A stretch of DNA of 64,000 bases from Arenicola marina (taxonomy: Eukaryota > Annelida > Polychaeta > Arenicolidae): positions 36,035,759 through 36,099,758 of the forward strand of contig OZ025249.1 in the NCBI GenBank assembly GCA_964019135.1. Direction: 5' to 3'. Positions 23,425 through 34,669 of the stretch are shown here, piece after piece. The translations under genes and the position numbers were made by a program. The notes below the pieces were generated by a model. It had not been told where the DNA came from. It made no database searches and saw only the letters and a list, made by a program, of their open reading frames with translations. Position 1 is the first letter of the stretch. The number at the start of each line of letters is the position of its first letter.

Positions 23425-23612
23425 CACCGCGACCCCCACCGCGACCCTCACCGCCACCCTCACCGCCACCCTCACCGCGACAATCACCGCGATCCTCACC
23501 GCGACCCTCACCGTGACCCCCACCGCGACCCCCACCGCGACCCTCACCGCGACAACCACCGCGACCCCCACTGCGACCCTCCCCGCGACCCCCACAGCGA
23601 CTTCCACCGTGC
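23425..23612. repeat. 12-bp minisatellite, unit CACCGCGACCCT
   Basis: About 15 copies of a 12-bp unit, CACCGCGACCCT or CACCGCGACCCC, with CACCGCCACCCT and CACCGCGACAAC variants. It follows the ~50-bp array with almost no spacer. Each unit has two CpGs. Confidence 0.95.
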
Positions 23613-24448
23613 CACGTGTTACGAGACACGCAGACCTCGTGCAATCCCAGCGCTTCCAGCATTGATTAGAGAGGCAGAAATCATATTAGGACCCGACGTC
23701 TGGTTGGAGGTGAGTGGCGGGGGTGGCTGGGGTGGTGGTCGTGGCGGTCGTGGCGGCGGTGGCGGGGGTGGTGTAGCGATTGGGGCCGGGACTGCTAGGA
23801 GAGTTAGTCACAACCTTCTGACCTTGGCCCTCACCGCATGTCCTTGGCCCTCACAGCGGGAACTTTTAGCTTCACGTGTGCCGGTTCAAGGTGTAAGGGG
23901 TGAAGGGTGGGCGGGAGGGCGGCGGAGCGGGGCGGGGATATCCTGACAAGGCCAGTCGCTGGACACGCTATCGGGTGCTTACAGGTGAGTTGTCACGGGG
24001 CCGCCCCGATGGAGGAGCCTGCAGTGTGCGGCATTTCCTCCCTTATGATGCATTATGCTGTATGCCGTATAACTACCCCCTAGCATAATCTGGCCTATTC
24101 GGATCCATCTTGCATGTTAGAGCCCCCGCGAATTGGACTACTGTAGTTAATGGTAGGCGCGAGTCATAATTACGCGAGCTATCCTGACACATCCTGATTC
24201 ACCTTAATATGGAAACCCACGTTTGCACAAGCTAAAATAACAGTATTTCCTTTCATTTCCCACCCCGGAGTCGCTCCTCTGCTTTTACCGGCAACCATTG
24301 TCCCACTAGGGCTCAGGTCTTTGGCTACACCACACACTGAATATCCTGGACCTTGATGTGGAAGGCGAACGCGGCCGTCTTTCTGCGTGTAGTCCCTCCT
24401 CATTTGAAGATCTATATTTTTTGCAGTTTAATGAACATTTGAATGCGT
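23613..24448. other. Unique sequence with a GGC/GGT-rich stretch at 23705-23782
   Basis: A short run of GGTGGCGGGGGTGG-like triplet motifs lies at about 23705-23782. The remainder is unique and no gene is recognised. Confidence 0.5.
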
Positions 24449-24648
24449 ATCGGAGAAGAGAAGAAAAGTGAGTAGCGAAGCCATCTCCCCGGGTTAACCC
24501 CGGCCGTACCCTTTGCGAAGAAGGACATGAGATCTTTATCCGGCGACCACACAGACATGGCCATAGCGGGGATTCAATCACCAATCCACGTGCCTTTAGG
24601 CTCTCATGTGGTCAGAACGCTCAATGCCACTGAGATATCTGGCGGCCC
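24449..24648 (-). mobile_element. tRNA-derived SINE, copy 2
   Basis: This is the second member of the family at 7368-7560. On the minus strand it starts near 24648 with GATATCTCAGTGGCATTGAG (box A region) and has a better preserved box B (GATTGAATCCCC, complement of 24568-24579). It then shares CACGTGGAT, GGCCATGTCTGTGTGGTCGC and GATAAAGATCTCAT with copy 1, ending in a TTCTTCTCTTCTC pyrimidine-rich tail. The tRNA head and shared body establish the class. The source tRNA and named family are not determined. Confidence 0.87.
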
Positions 24649-27365
24649 TCAGTTTAATTAACAAAACAGGACACAAGGAGAAGTGGACCGGCCCCATCCC
24701 CGTGCTCTGCACCAGTTCAGTGACTCAGGCGGGTGATGGCTTCCTCAGCATTAACCCGGGCACTGCTGCTAGTCTCTTCCGCAGACTGCCGCTGCGCGGC
24801 GCTACCGCGGCTCCGGGTGAGGGGAGTTCGTGGAGCAGACTAACACTGCTGCCTCATTCTCACCAAAGACCACGGCGATAACGGGTTTTTAAGTGTTCAT
24901 TATGCCGATTTATCGTCCATTGCATCCTGCGCAGTAGGTCCCCAAGAAACCGGGATTGAGACAGGCGAAAACTAATTAATGTGAATTGAATTACTGAATT
25001 ATACATTTTTGTGGTTTTATGGTATTATGTGGTGGACTAGACGACACTCCCGCACGTTTGTGTTGCCAGGCGACCAGGTGACATACCTTTGCGTTATTGC
25101 TTATGGGGCCTAATAAATCGTTAATGATTCCGATTGGACTTGGTCTATATTGATGCATACATAAGTGTTTCTGTAGGTCCTTGTCCCGAGAATGGGGCGG
25201 TGGGTGGTCCGGTCCCCACCCTGAGTCCCCCTCCCAATGCTCCCCACCCGCCGCGCCAGGCGTAATCCCGACCTGTAATTGTTACCCGGGCCGAGGGACG
25301 CCGCGCCGAGGCCAAGGTGGGCATGCGGCATGCGTGAGCCCGCAAGTCCGTGGGGTGTTATCAGCCCCTTAAACGCGGCCCGCCCCTGGAAACCTCAACG
25401 CGCTGCGCAATCAAGCCGCAACCATGGTCGGTGGGCGACAATAGGTGACAAATTGGCCCCCGCATCTTGCTTGAGGAAACATAATGACTACTTCCGGTTG
25501 GCTAGCGGGTGTCACAAAACCGATGTTTGTCTAGAAGTCTCGCGTCTCCTTTAGTGTCAGGTCACGTGCCGCCCTCGCGATGACGGCAGTCCGGGAAGTA
25601 GCAGGGGGAACAAGGGGTGGGAGAGGGCGGGCGGGGTCGTTGACGCACCCGGTGAGCTGAGGGAGGTGTTGGGGGTGATGGTAGTGGGGGCATGGTGGTG
25701 GTGGAGGGGATATGGCCAAGCCGTGGCCGACCTGGGCGAGCCGATGGGGAAGCCCAGTGGCTACTAAAAAGCCTGTAGCGCTCCTCAATCCCAAAGTGTG
25801 GCACCGACGGTGTATCGTAGTCGCAGGAGTTGGTGGGGGTCCATGGGGCGGGGGGGGGGGAGTCCACGGGGGAGGGAGGTGGGGGGGGGGGGCACTCTCG
25901 CCACCGGAAGCGACAATATGTGGCCCAGGGGACTGGCGGAGGGAGGTAATCAATTGGTCATGACAGCCTCAGCCTGCTGCTTTCCGCGTACTATTTTTAG
26001 AACTGCGCCACTTGTTCAAACTCTTTTCACTCCGCGGATGTCGTGAGTGATTCTTGGCTTAACGTAGTTATATCAATTCAATTACACATAAGCAAGCCAG
26101 TAACTCATTTACACGAGTAGCTGGTGCAGCGAAAAAAAAAGGAAATACAAAAAAGCAAAACCCCCGTTCAGGCCATATGGATATAAATAATTACTTATAT
26201 CAAAGACGCAGGCACTGCTAGTTGTGTTCGGTAACCCAGCGTGCAGGTCTATTCAGGCTCTCAGATTACTTCGGTCTCAAAACGATGTGTGTAAAAACTA
26301 AATCGCTGCTCTATTAATCGTTAGAAACAAATCCTTAAATCGTCATCCCACTTTCCTCGTTTATATAACTCCGCAAGTGTCCGGACCTGCCATGTACACC
26401 CACCCCTCTCCCACCAATCTGCAAGCGTTTAGACCACCTATTTTACCTGCAAGAGGGCCTTCTTCTAACAGTGATGAACAACATGGCTTTGCATTTCCAT
26501 GGCTTGGAAGGGGTTACATTGAGGAGAATGACCTTTTCCCTGGTTTTGCTGACACAGTAGAGCTGAGCGCTTGTTTCCCAGTAAAACCTTACAAGGCTTG
26601 ATTCACATGTCCTTAGCTGCCCGAGGGCGACAAACAGATTGGTGCGACCACGGCACGCGCCAGCTTCTCGCGGACAATGGCGCTGCTTCAAGAAAAGATA
26701 TAGTGCCTTTTAGCGAAAGATTCTGCTTGACTTGTCCAAATGTGAGGGATTTCATCAGCGTTTCCGGTCATTTGGAAAATCATATGGCGTAAAAAAGAAA
26801 AACGTAGTATTCGCGGACCTGAGGTATCTGGGCTATCATCACTTTTTGCTTAAAACCAGTTCGCTAGGTTAAATTGGCAATCACGTCGGTTCAGACTTTT
26901 TTTCGGTGAAATGTTGCCACGACGCTTCTCTCAGGAAATGCCAAATTTCAATGGACCATCAGTTGAAGCGTCTGGCAGGTCAGTGTTTTGCCTTCTCGGA
27001 ATGGAAGGTTTTTTTTATAAATAAGTAAATAACTGTAGCCAAGACTATTAACGCCAATCGCCATGGCTACCTATTCCCGACTGATGGAGTAGACGGCGTT
27101 ATGTTTTCAGTAATCCATCGTTCGACATCAAACTTATCTCACCAAAGACGGAGACGTTGTTTGGTTAAACGTTGTGAGTATCTGAAGCACATCTACAGCA
27201 TATGTATAAAGGCTACTGGACAGTGAACTTAAATTAAAGAAATTAAAGTCTCCCATATATAATTTAGTAGGCAGATTTAACATAATAGGACCTTAGATTT
27301 AACTGACCACATATCTGCATACATAACCAAAAAATACCTTCTATAAATAATCCCATGGCGACGTT
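24649..27365. other. Unique sequence, no gene recognised
   Basis: About 2.7 kb of mixed DNA with G-runs at 25848-25892 and an A-rich stretch at 26130-26160. Overlapping frames of 60-140 codons at 25110-25963 follow GC-rich composition. Frames of 73-82 codons at 26377-26792 have no recognisable domain. Confidence 0.5.
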
Positions 27366-27839
27366 GGGGAACATAGGGCAAAATGACCACCTTAATTTTC
27401 TTTGTATTTTTTGGGGGACAACCAGTGCTATAAACAGAGCCAAAGTTTGGTAAAGTGACAACAGTAGTATTGTGAATAACATAGCCTGGATACATGCGAG
27501 TGACACAAACAACATTTTTACTAGTACAAAAAACATGTTTTATGTCATAGTGGTTCATTTTGCCCCCCTAATGGGGCAAAATGGTCAGCACATTATTTCA
27601 GCATGTTAATGAGTGAACTGAACAGCCTAAGAGGGCAAACTCCTAACTCTCTGGAACAGTTTGACCCAGAAGGATCACACACAGAAATTACAAATAACGT
27701 TTACGTCATCAGAGGCGGATCTGGCGGGGGGGGACACCCACTTTCCCCACTTTTTGCCATTTTTCAGTGCAAAATTTAGGCCATCTGAGGCGCGGAACTC
27801 AGCTTTCATGCGAAGTCCTACTGTTGAAAAGACCCGGGG

Positions 27840-27954
27840 CAGGGACGGATCCAAGGGGGGCCGACCCGGCCACGGCCCCCCTTATTAGGGCGAAATGTAT
27901 ATAATTTATACCATTTACCGGCCCCCCTATCCAACATATCTAGATCCGACCCTG
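27840..27954. mobile_element. Short hAT-like MITE nested in the larger element
   Basis: CAGGGACGGATCCAA at 27840 is mirrored by CTAGATCCGACCCTG ending at 27954, giving 12 of 15 terminal bases paired in a 115-bp element with no coding space. Ends of the CAGGG-CGGATC type are common among hAT-like non-autonomous elements. The expected 8-bp target duplication is not seen. A related half-end, CAGAGGCGGATCTGG, lies in the same orientation at about 27710. Confidence 0.55.
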
Positions 27955-28120
27955 AAACCGACCTCCCGGATTTAGGGAGGGGGGGGGGGGTAAATAATAC
28001 ATTGCTCGGTTTGGGGGGTTCCGGGGTAAAGCCCCCCCCCCTTTTTCACCGCCAAAATCCGCTCTATGAACGCACATTTTCAAAGCCCCCCCTCCCCACG
28101 ATCGCAAGTTTTAAAATATT

Positions 28121-28205
28121 CGCTCTATAGGGGTATCTTCATCATAAGTGTCCGCTCTATATGGGTATCTTTTTCATCATAAATGTCCGCTCTATAGGGG
28201 TATCT
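28121..28205. repeat. ~32-35-bp tandem triplet, CGCTCTATAGGGGTATCT
   Basis: CGCTCTATA followed by GGGTATCT begins at 28121, 28153 and 28188, separated by TTCATCATAA and AATGTC spacers. A fourth, broken CGCTCTATG is at about 28060. It lies inside the larger inverted-repeat element. Confidence 0.85.
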
Positions 28206-28820
28206 CTTTCAACACTGCCTCAATCAACGCTTCCGGCTCCCAGGGGCGCACAACTGTCCTTTCTTCAAGCTCCCTGTGAAGCACATCGTTTTCTTCTTCA
28301 AGCATATTCGTGATCATCAAAGATGGACATAATGATATCATCCAGTTTGCTAAAGATAATCGTTTCTGTTAGAGTATGCATATTAAATTGGAGGTGGGTA
28401 AAACGGCCCACTGGGTCATTTTGCCCCAAGCAGTGTGGGTCATTTTGCCCCTGTTAATAACCTTAACATTTGACCGCTGTAAGAAAAATACGGCGCAGTA
28501 TATTTCCGCATCTGAATTACGTTTAGGGCTTGACTTGGACTTATCTTTGATCGTGTTAATTTATCAAAATTGTCCCCCAAGCTAGTATCCACTGAGGTCT
28601 ACTTTCTTCCAGTGTTTATCATAGATGGCAACAGCCCAGAATCTTTTACTTCGGTAACGAAGGTTAGCTGTCTGCTTCAGCGCCTATGTAGATTTGTTAA
28701 GGTATCACGTAACAAACAGGAACAAATATATAACGCTTCAATACAGGTGGCAGCACCGCAAGTGCCCGATTTTGTGGTGGGCCATTTGACCCCGATGGGT
28801 CATTTTGCCCCATGTTCCCC

Positions 28821-29693
28821 TAATTAAACATCGGACTGTTGTCAACAGCGGTGATCAAATTAAGTATTTATAATCGAACCGGGATCTTGTGTTTACACAA
28901 TAATAGCCTATAGGATCCCAGAATGTTATATTTTATTCTGATTGTAAGGTAACCAGGTGCAACGTTGCGATGCAAAACCTAGTATGGCGAATGCTTGTTA
29001 GCCTATTTTTTATACAGTAAATTTAAATTACACCCCCTAGATTGATTGATTATGTCGTTGCATATTTTTTGCTTAGAGATTCGAGATAAATAATGTTTCA
29101 TGATATCGTATTGTACATTTCTGCATGTCACGTGGGTAGGCCTTTAAAAGGCGCAACAACGATCGCTTGCATTGCTCAGCAACGCACCGCAATAGTCAGG
29201 TATGCATTATAATGGCTCCAGGTGTACTTGGCTCTGTGCCCAACCACTAACGACGTTATTCCCGAAACGGATAACCCAAGCCACTCTCCATAAATAATGG
29301 TAATGCTGCGTAATCGCTTACGCCTTCATACATCCAGCAAACCCCCAAGATATCCTTGTAACTGATGAACTCCGGGTGTATTATATAAGAAGATATTATA
29401 TCACCATTTTGTTCTCATTTGCCGAGGTGATAATTGTATTGAGAGCATTATATCGCCACGTGACGCATTGTTGCGTGCCGGGGGCATAAGATCTGCCATT
29501 CCATTCGGCTTATAACGCGATGAGAGCGCTGCTGGGGCTAGCCAAGGTCATCGGAGAACAAAAGGTCAAATTCACAGAGCAGATCAATCTCGATAAGAGC
29601 GCTGGCCTCGCAATGGTAGTAGGTGAGCTCTCTTCCGGTTAGCCACGACACTAGACAACACACAGTGCAAAGAACGACGGGGTTTGGCGGGGA
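28821..29693. other. Unique sequence, no gene recognised
   Basis: AT-rich unique DNA with short frames only. Confidence 0.55.
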
Positions 29694-30495
29694 TCGGTCA
29701 GTGTGCGGGAGCGGACATTATGCGGAGGTTATTGCGCGGGGAGCGGTCATTGTGCGGGGTCGGGCATGGTTTGGGGAGCGGTCATTGTCCGGGGAGCGGT
29801 CATTGTGCGGGGGATCGGTCATTTTCCGGGAGCCGTCATTGTGTAGAGAGCGTTCATTGTGCGGGGGATCGGTCATTTTCCGGGAGCCGTCATTGTGCGG
29901 GAGCGGTCATTATGCGGGGAGTGGTCATTGTGCGGGAGCGGTCATTGTGCGGGAGCGGTCATTGTGCGGGGAGTGGTCATTGTGCGGGAGCCGTCATTGT
30001 GCGGGGAGCAGTCATTGAGCGGGGAGCAGTCATTGCGCGGGGAGCGGTCATTGAGCGGGGAGCAGCCTTTGTGCGGGGAGCGGTCATTGTGTGGAGAGAG
30101 TTCATTGTGCGGGGATCAGCCATTGTGTAGGGAGCGGTCTTTTTGCGATGAGCGGCCACTGTGCGGGAAGCAGTCATTGTGCGGAGAGCAGTTATTATGC
30201 TGAGGTTATTGTTCGGGAAGCGGTCACTGTGCGTGGAGCGGTCATTGCGCGGAGAGCGGTCTTTGTGAGGGGATCGGTCATTGTGCGGGGAGTAGTCATT
30301 GTGCGGGGAGCGGTCATTGTCCGGTGAGCGGTCATTGTGCGGGGAGCGGTCATTGTGCGGGGAGCGGTCATTGTCCGGTGAGCGGTCATTGTGCGGGGAG
30401 CGGTCATTGTGCGGGGAGCAGTCATTGTGAGAGGAGCGGTCACTGCGCGGGGTGCGGTCATTATTCTGGGAGGTGTTATTGCTCGAGGCACTGTT
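29694..30495. repeat. 18-bp minisatellite, unit GTGCGGGGAGCGGTCATT
   Basis: About 44 copies of an 18-bp unit (17-19 bp variants from the G-run). Three-unit blocks (54 bp) are duplicated: GGGATCGGTC followed by TTTTCCGGGAG at 29811 and 29865, and CCGGTGAGCGG at 30321 and 30375. Forward frames repeating GSGHCA or RERSLCG, and minus frames repeating TMTAPR, arise because the period is divisible by three. G-run slippage moves the frame, arguing against a protein. Confidence 0.96.
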
Positions 30496-30945
30496 ATTTT
30501 CCGGTTACTTAACCATGCCTATCTTTCTGGTTACCTCCCGATATCTCATCCATCTTACTTCACCAAGCCTCGTTTTCGTCATAAGGGAGTTTGCATCGCT
30601 TCAGTCGTCCGGCAAGATTTGTTCTGAAATTGTCCGTTGCCGTCTTTCTTCCTCGAGGTCGCTTGCTCGCACGGTCCCGGGAAACGGACATGTTTCAATT
30701 AGAGAGACGAACACGACCTTCAATATTTACTGTTGGTGAGCTCGCCGTCTTTTATAACCCATCTCGGCTAAAAGGCACCTTACTGTACTATAGTGTTCAG
30801 CAGTATTATAGCAAATTCCTAGGTTTGCCGTCCGCAGAGGCTGGAATCTGAACTCAGGAGACGCTTGTGCAACTTGGGGGTAACTAGATTATCGCGTGGC
30901 GCCGACAGCTAATGACGACCAGTGAGGACCCTGGTGACCCCCCTC
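30496..30945. other. Unique sequence
   Basis: Two overlapping plus frames of 86 and 95 codons start in the previous array or its edge. No recognised domain. Confidence 0.5.
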
Positions 30946-31310
30946 GTCCCCCAGGTAACGTCCACTCTCTCCCCACCCCGGTGACCCTCATCTCTCCGTT
31001 TCCTCCATCCAAGGGACCCCCTTCTACCCCGGTGACCCCCACCCCTCCGTTTCCTCCACCCGGGTGCCCCCCTCCCCATTCCTACCCCGGTGACCCACAC
31101 CCTTCCCTCTCCTTCCCTCAGGTGCCCCCTTTCCCTCATCGCTTCCCTGACACCCACTCCCTACCCCAGTGACCCCACCTCTCTCTCTCCTTCTCTCAGG
31201 TGACCCCCATCCCCCACCCCTACCCCGACGCCAGATCCCCTACATCGGTTACCCCCATCCCTCTCTGTTCCTTCCGTCAGGCTACCCCCCTCCCCCCAAC
31301 CACCAACCCC
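30946..31310. repeat. C-rich ~50-60-bp degenerate minisatellite
   Basis: CCCCGGTGACCC or CCCCAGTGACCC recurs at about 30976, 31027 and 31083, and again near 31164, with CTCAGGTGACCCCC partners and TCCGTTTCCTCC in the first units. Spacing is about 51-80 bp. The strand is pyrimidine-rich. Confidence 0.75.
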
Positions 31311-31929
31311 CAACCCCCCGACCCTGCTCCCACCACGCCATCTTCTCCGCAAGCCAGCCTTTTGTATGCCCGCAGGCCGCCCGAAGGTAGTCACGTGGTG
31401 AACTTCATGTAATCACCGATGGGGAGGACAAAACGTCTTGAGTTTGCACAATTTCCCGGCTGATACCGCCGCCGGCATCGCCACACCTTTGTAAAGGAAG
31501 CCCGCGCGGTATGAAACGTCGCCGCCAACCAGACCGGGCGGATAACTAATCCGAGGGTTGCGTGACCTATCCGGCCGGCGAATTGCTCCTTGCGTTCAAC
31601 ATTTATGAGACGTGACACGAAAAGGCATCACACAACACATCCAGTTCAGGGCGCGAGCGTGTGTGGTTTGGAGTGGGAGGCGGGGAGGTTGGGGTGAGGG
31701 TGGGGTGGGGTGGTCTGATGTCCATGCATAAAAAGTTGATTATAATTGCAGTCGAGTTTTTTGTTCGGTTGCGTTATCTTGCGCATACGACAACATGACA
31801 AGAAATATTTATCACAGTAAGGGACAAATCAGACTGATACCGTTATTTCAATGTATATGAATATATGTCATCACAAGCCGTGACAATGCCCCAGGACAGT
31901 TCAGAGTATAGATGCAGTGAAAGTAATTG
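31311..31929. other. Unique sequence
   Basis: Spacer with a G-rich stretch at 31670-31715. No gene recognised. Confidence 0.5.
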
Positions 31930-34315
31930 TTAATCTGGGACACCACACCCCAGACTGTTGCCAGAACGACACGACAAGCCACATTGTTGACAGAACGCCA
32001 CCACAAACCAGATTGTTGACAGAACGACACCACAAACCAAATTGTTGACAGAACGACACCACAAACCAGATTATTGACAGAACGACCCCACACCCCAGAT
32101 TGTTGACAGAACGACACCACAACCCGGATTGTTGACAGAACGACACTAGACCTCGAATTATTGACAGAACGACACCACACCCCAGATTGTTGACAGAACA
32201 ACACCACAAACCAGATTGTTGACAGAACGACACCACAAACCAGATTGTTGACAGAACGACACCACACCCCAGATTGTTGACAGAACGACACCACACCACA
32301 GATTGTTGACAGAACGACACCACAAACCAGATTATTGGCAGAACGACCCCACACGCCAGATTGTTGACAGAACGACACCACAACCCAGTTTGTTGACAGA
32401 ACGACACTAGACCTCGAATTATTGACAGAACGACACCACACCCCAGATTGTTGACAGAACAACACCACAACCCAGATTGCTGACAGAACGACACCACAAC
32501 CCAGATTGTTGACAGAATGACACCACAACCCAGATTGTTGACAGAACGACACCACAACCCAGATTGTTGAGAGAACGACACCACACCCCAGATTGTTGAC
32601 AGAACGACACCACAACCCAGATTGTTGACAGAATGACACCACAACCCAGATTGTTGACAGAACGACACCACAACCCAGATTGTTGAGAGAACGACACCAC
32701 ACCCCAGATTGTTGACAGAACGATACCCCAACCCAGATTGTTGAGAGAACGACACCACAACCCAGATTGTTGAGAGAACGACACCACAACCCAGATTGTT
32801 GACAGAACAACACCACAACCCAGATTGTTGACAGAACGACACCACAACCCAGATTGTTGACAGAATGACACCACAACCCAGATTGTTGACAGAACGACAC
32901 CACAACCCAGATTGTTGAGAGAACGACACCACACCCCAGATTGTTGACAGAACGACACCCAACCCAGATTGTTGAGAGAACGACACCACAACCCAGATTG
33001 TTGAGAGAACGACACCACAACCCAGATTGTTGACAGAACAACACCACAGCCCAGGTTGTTGACAGAACGACACCACAACCCAGATTGTTGACAGAACACC
33101 ACAACCCAGATAGTTGACAGAACGACACCACACCCCAGATTGTTGACAGAACAACACCACAACCCAGAGTGTTGACAGAACAACGCGTACACACTCCAGG
33201 TGGCTGATACCACAAAACAGGGTGTTGGGCAGAGATACCACATATTCCGGGACCGAAATGACGATGTCATATATCATATTTTCCGTCCCCCCCCCCCCCG
33301 CATCCCCCTGCGAGTTATTGCAGAGGCAAGGGTGTTGAAATATGGCATCGGAGATAGAGCAATTGGAGCGCTGATGAGTCGGGACGACCGGACACACATC
33401 GGAAAGAGATACACACATCGGAAACAGATGCCCGCAGAACGACACCACAAACCAGATTATTGGCAGAACGACCCCACACGCCAGATTGTTGACAGAACGA
33501 CACCACAACCCAGTTTGTTGACAGAACGACACTAGACCTCGAATTATTGACAGAACGACACCACACCCCAGATTGTTGACAGAACAACACCACAACCCAG
33601 ATTGCTGACAGAACGACACCACAACCCAGATTGTTGACAGAATGACACCACAACCCAGATTGTTGACAGAACGACACCACAACCCAGATTGTTGAGAGAA
33701 CGACACCACACCCCAGATTGTTGACAGAACGACACCACAACCCAGATTGTTGACAGAATGACACCACAACCCAGATTGTTGACAGAACGACACCACAACC
33801 CAGATTGTTGAGAGAACGACACCACACCCCAGATTGTTGACAGAACGATACCCCAACCCAGATTGTTGAGAGAACGACACCACAACCCAGATTGTTGAGA
33901 GAACGACACCACAACCCAGATTGTTGACAGAACAACACCACAACCCAGATTGTTGACAGAACGACACCACAACCCAGATTGTTGACAGAATGACACCACA
34001 ACCCAGATTGTTGACAGAACGACACCACAACCCAGATTGTTGAGAGAACGACACCACACCCCAGATTGTTGACAGAACGACACCCAACCCAGATTGTTGA
34101 GAGAACGACACCACAACCCAGATTGTTGAGAGAACGACACCACAACCCAGATTGTTGACAGAACAACACCACAGCCCAGGTTGTTGACAGAACGACACCA
34201 CAACCCAGATTGTTGACAGAACACCACAACCCAGATAGTTGACAGAACGACACCACACCCCAGATTGTTGACAGAACAACACCACAACCCAGAGTGTTGA
34301 CAGAACAACGCGTAC
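31930..34315. repeat. 29-bp minisatellite, core CAGATTGTTGACAGAACGAC
   Basis: The 29-bp unit is CAGATTGTTGACAGAACGAC plus ACCACAACC. Variants include GAATGACACC, TTGAGAGAACG and ACCACACCCC. The GAATGACACC variant at 32515, 32631 and 32863 shows 116- and 232-bp (4- and 8-unit) higher-order copies. Minus-strand frames up to 886 codons read a 29-residue period (three units), with Cys, Val, Asn and Gln rotating through all phases. They are artefacts of a stop-free unit. A non-repeat island at about 33190-33434 interrupts the array and belongs to the duplication described separately. Confidence 0.97.
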
Positions 34316-34560
34316 ACACTCCAGGTGGCTGATACCACAAAACAGGGTGTTGGGCAGAGATACCACATATTCCGGGACCGAAATGACGATGTCATATATC
34401 ATATTTTCCGTCCCCCCCCCCCCCCGCATCCCCCTGCGAGTTATTGCAGAGGCAAGGGTGTTGAAATATGGCATCGGAGATAGAGCAATTGGAGCGCTGA
34501 TGAGTCGGGACGACCGGACACACATCGGAAAGAGATACACACATCGGAAACAGATACCCA
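32310..34560. repeat. Tandem duplication of a 1,125-bp segment
   Basis: Copy 1 is 32310-33434 and copy 2 is 33435-34560. Each contains about 870 bp of 29-bp repeats followed by about 250 bp of unique sequence (GCGTACACACTCCAGGTGGC through ATCGGAAACAGAT). Checked landmarks keep an offset of 1,125 bp (for example 32341/33466 and 33181/34306), becoming 1,126 after a poly-C run that is one base longer in copy 2. Two G/A differences lie near the copy ends. Both junctions share CAG. The near identity means a recent event or an assembly duplication. Confidence 0.93.
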
Positions 34561-34669
34561 CAGCAGTGTCTCTTTACTTTATTTTGTTTCCGAGAGCGGA
34601 CAGCTGGACGATGGATTCGCCCTGTCCTTACGACTGTCCAAGGAAACCACCTCTCCAGTGCGTTAGGTA

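Larger units (their letters stand above)
27366..28820. mobile_element. Inverted-repeat DNA element, non-autonomous, possibly composite
   Basis: The left end GGGGAACATAGGGCAAAATG (27366) is matched, with one mismatch in 20, by the complement of the right end at 28801-28820. The same GGGCAAAATG/CATTTTGCCC motif recurs inside: outward-facing at about 27555, inward at about 27571, and again at about 28416 and 28440. The back-to-back pair near 27569 suggests two abutting or nested copies. No transposase frame is visible. TA follows the right end and TT precedes the left, so a TA target duplication is possible but not intact. The superfamily is unassigned. Confidence 0.6.

Noticed and set aside
22147-23946. 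599-codon Pro/His-rich forward frame
   Set aside because: It overlaps a 480-codon frame in another phase of the same ~50-bp repeat and has no recognisable domain outside the repeat.
31848-34561. Minus-strand frames up to 886 codons rich in Cys, Val, Asn and Gln
   Set aside because: A 29-bp stop-free unit read through three rotating phases produces them, and two such frames are identical only because of the 1,125-bp duplication.
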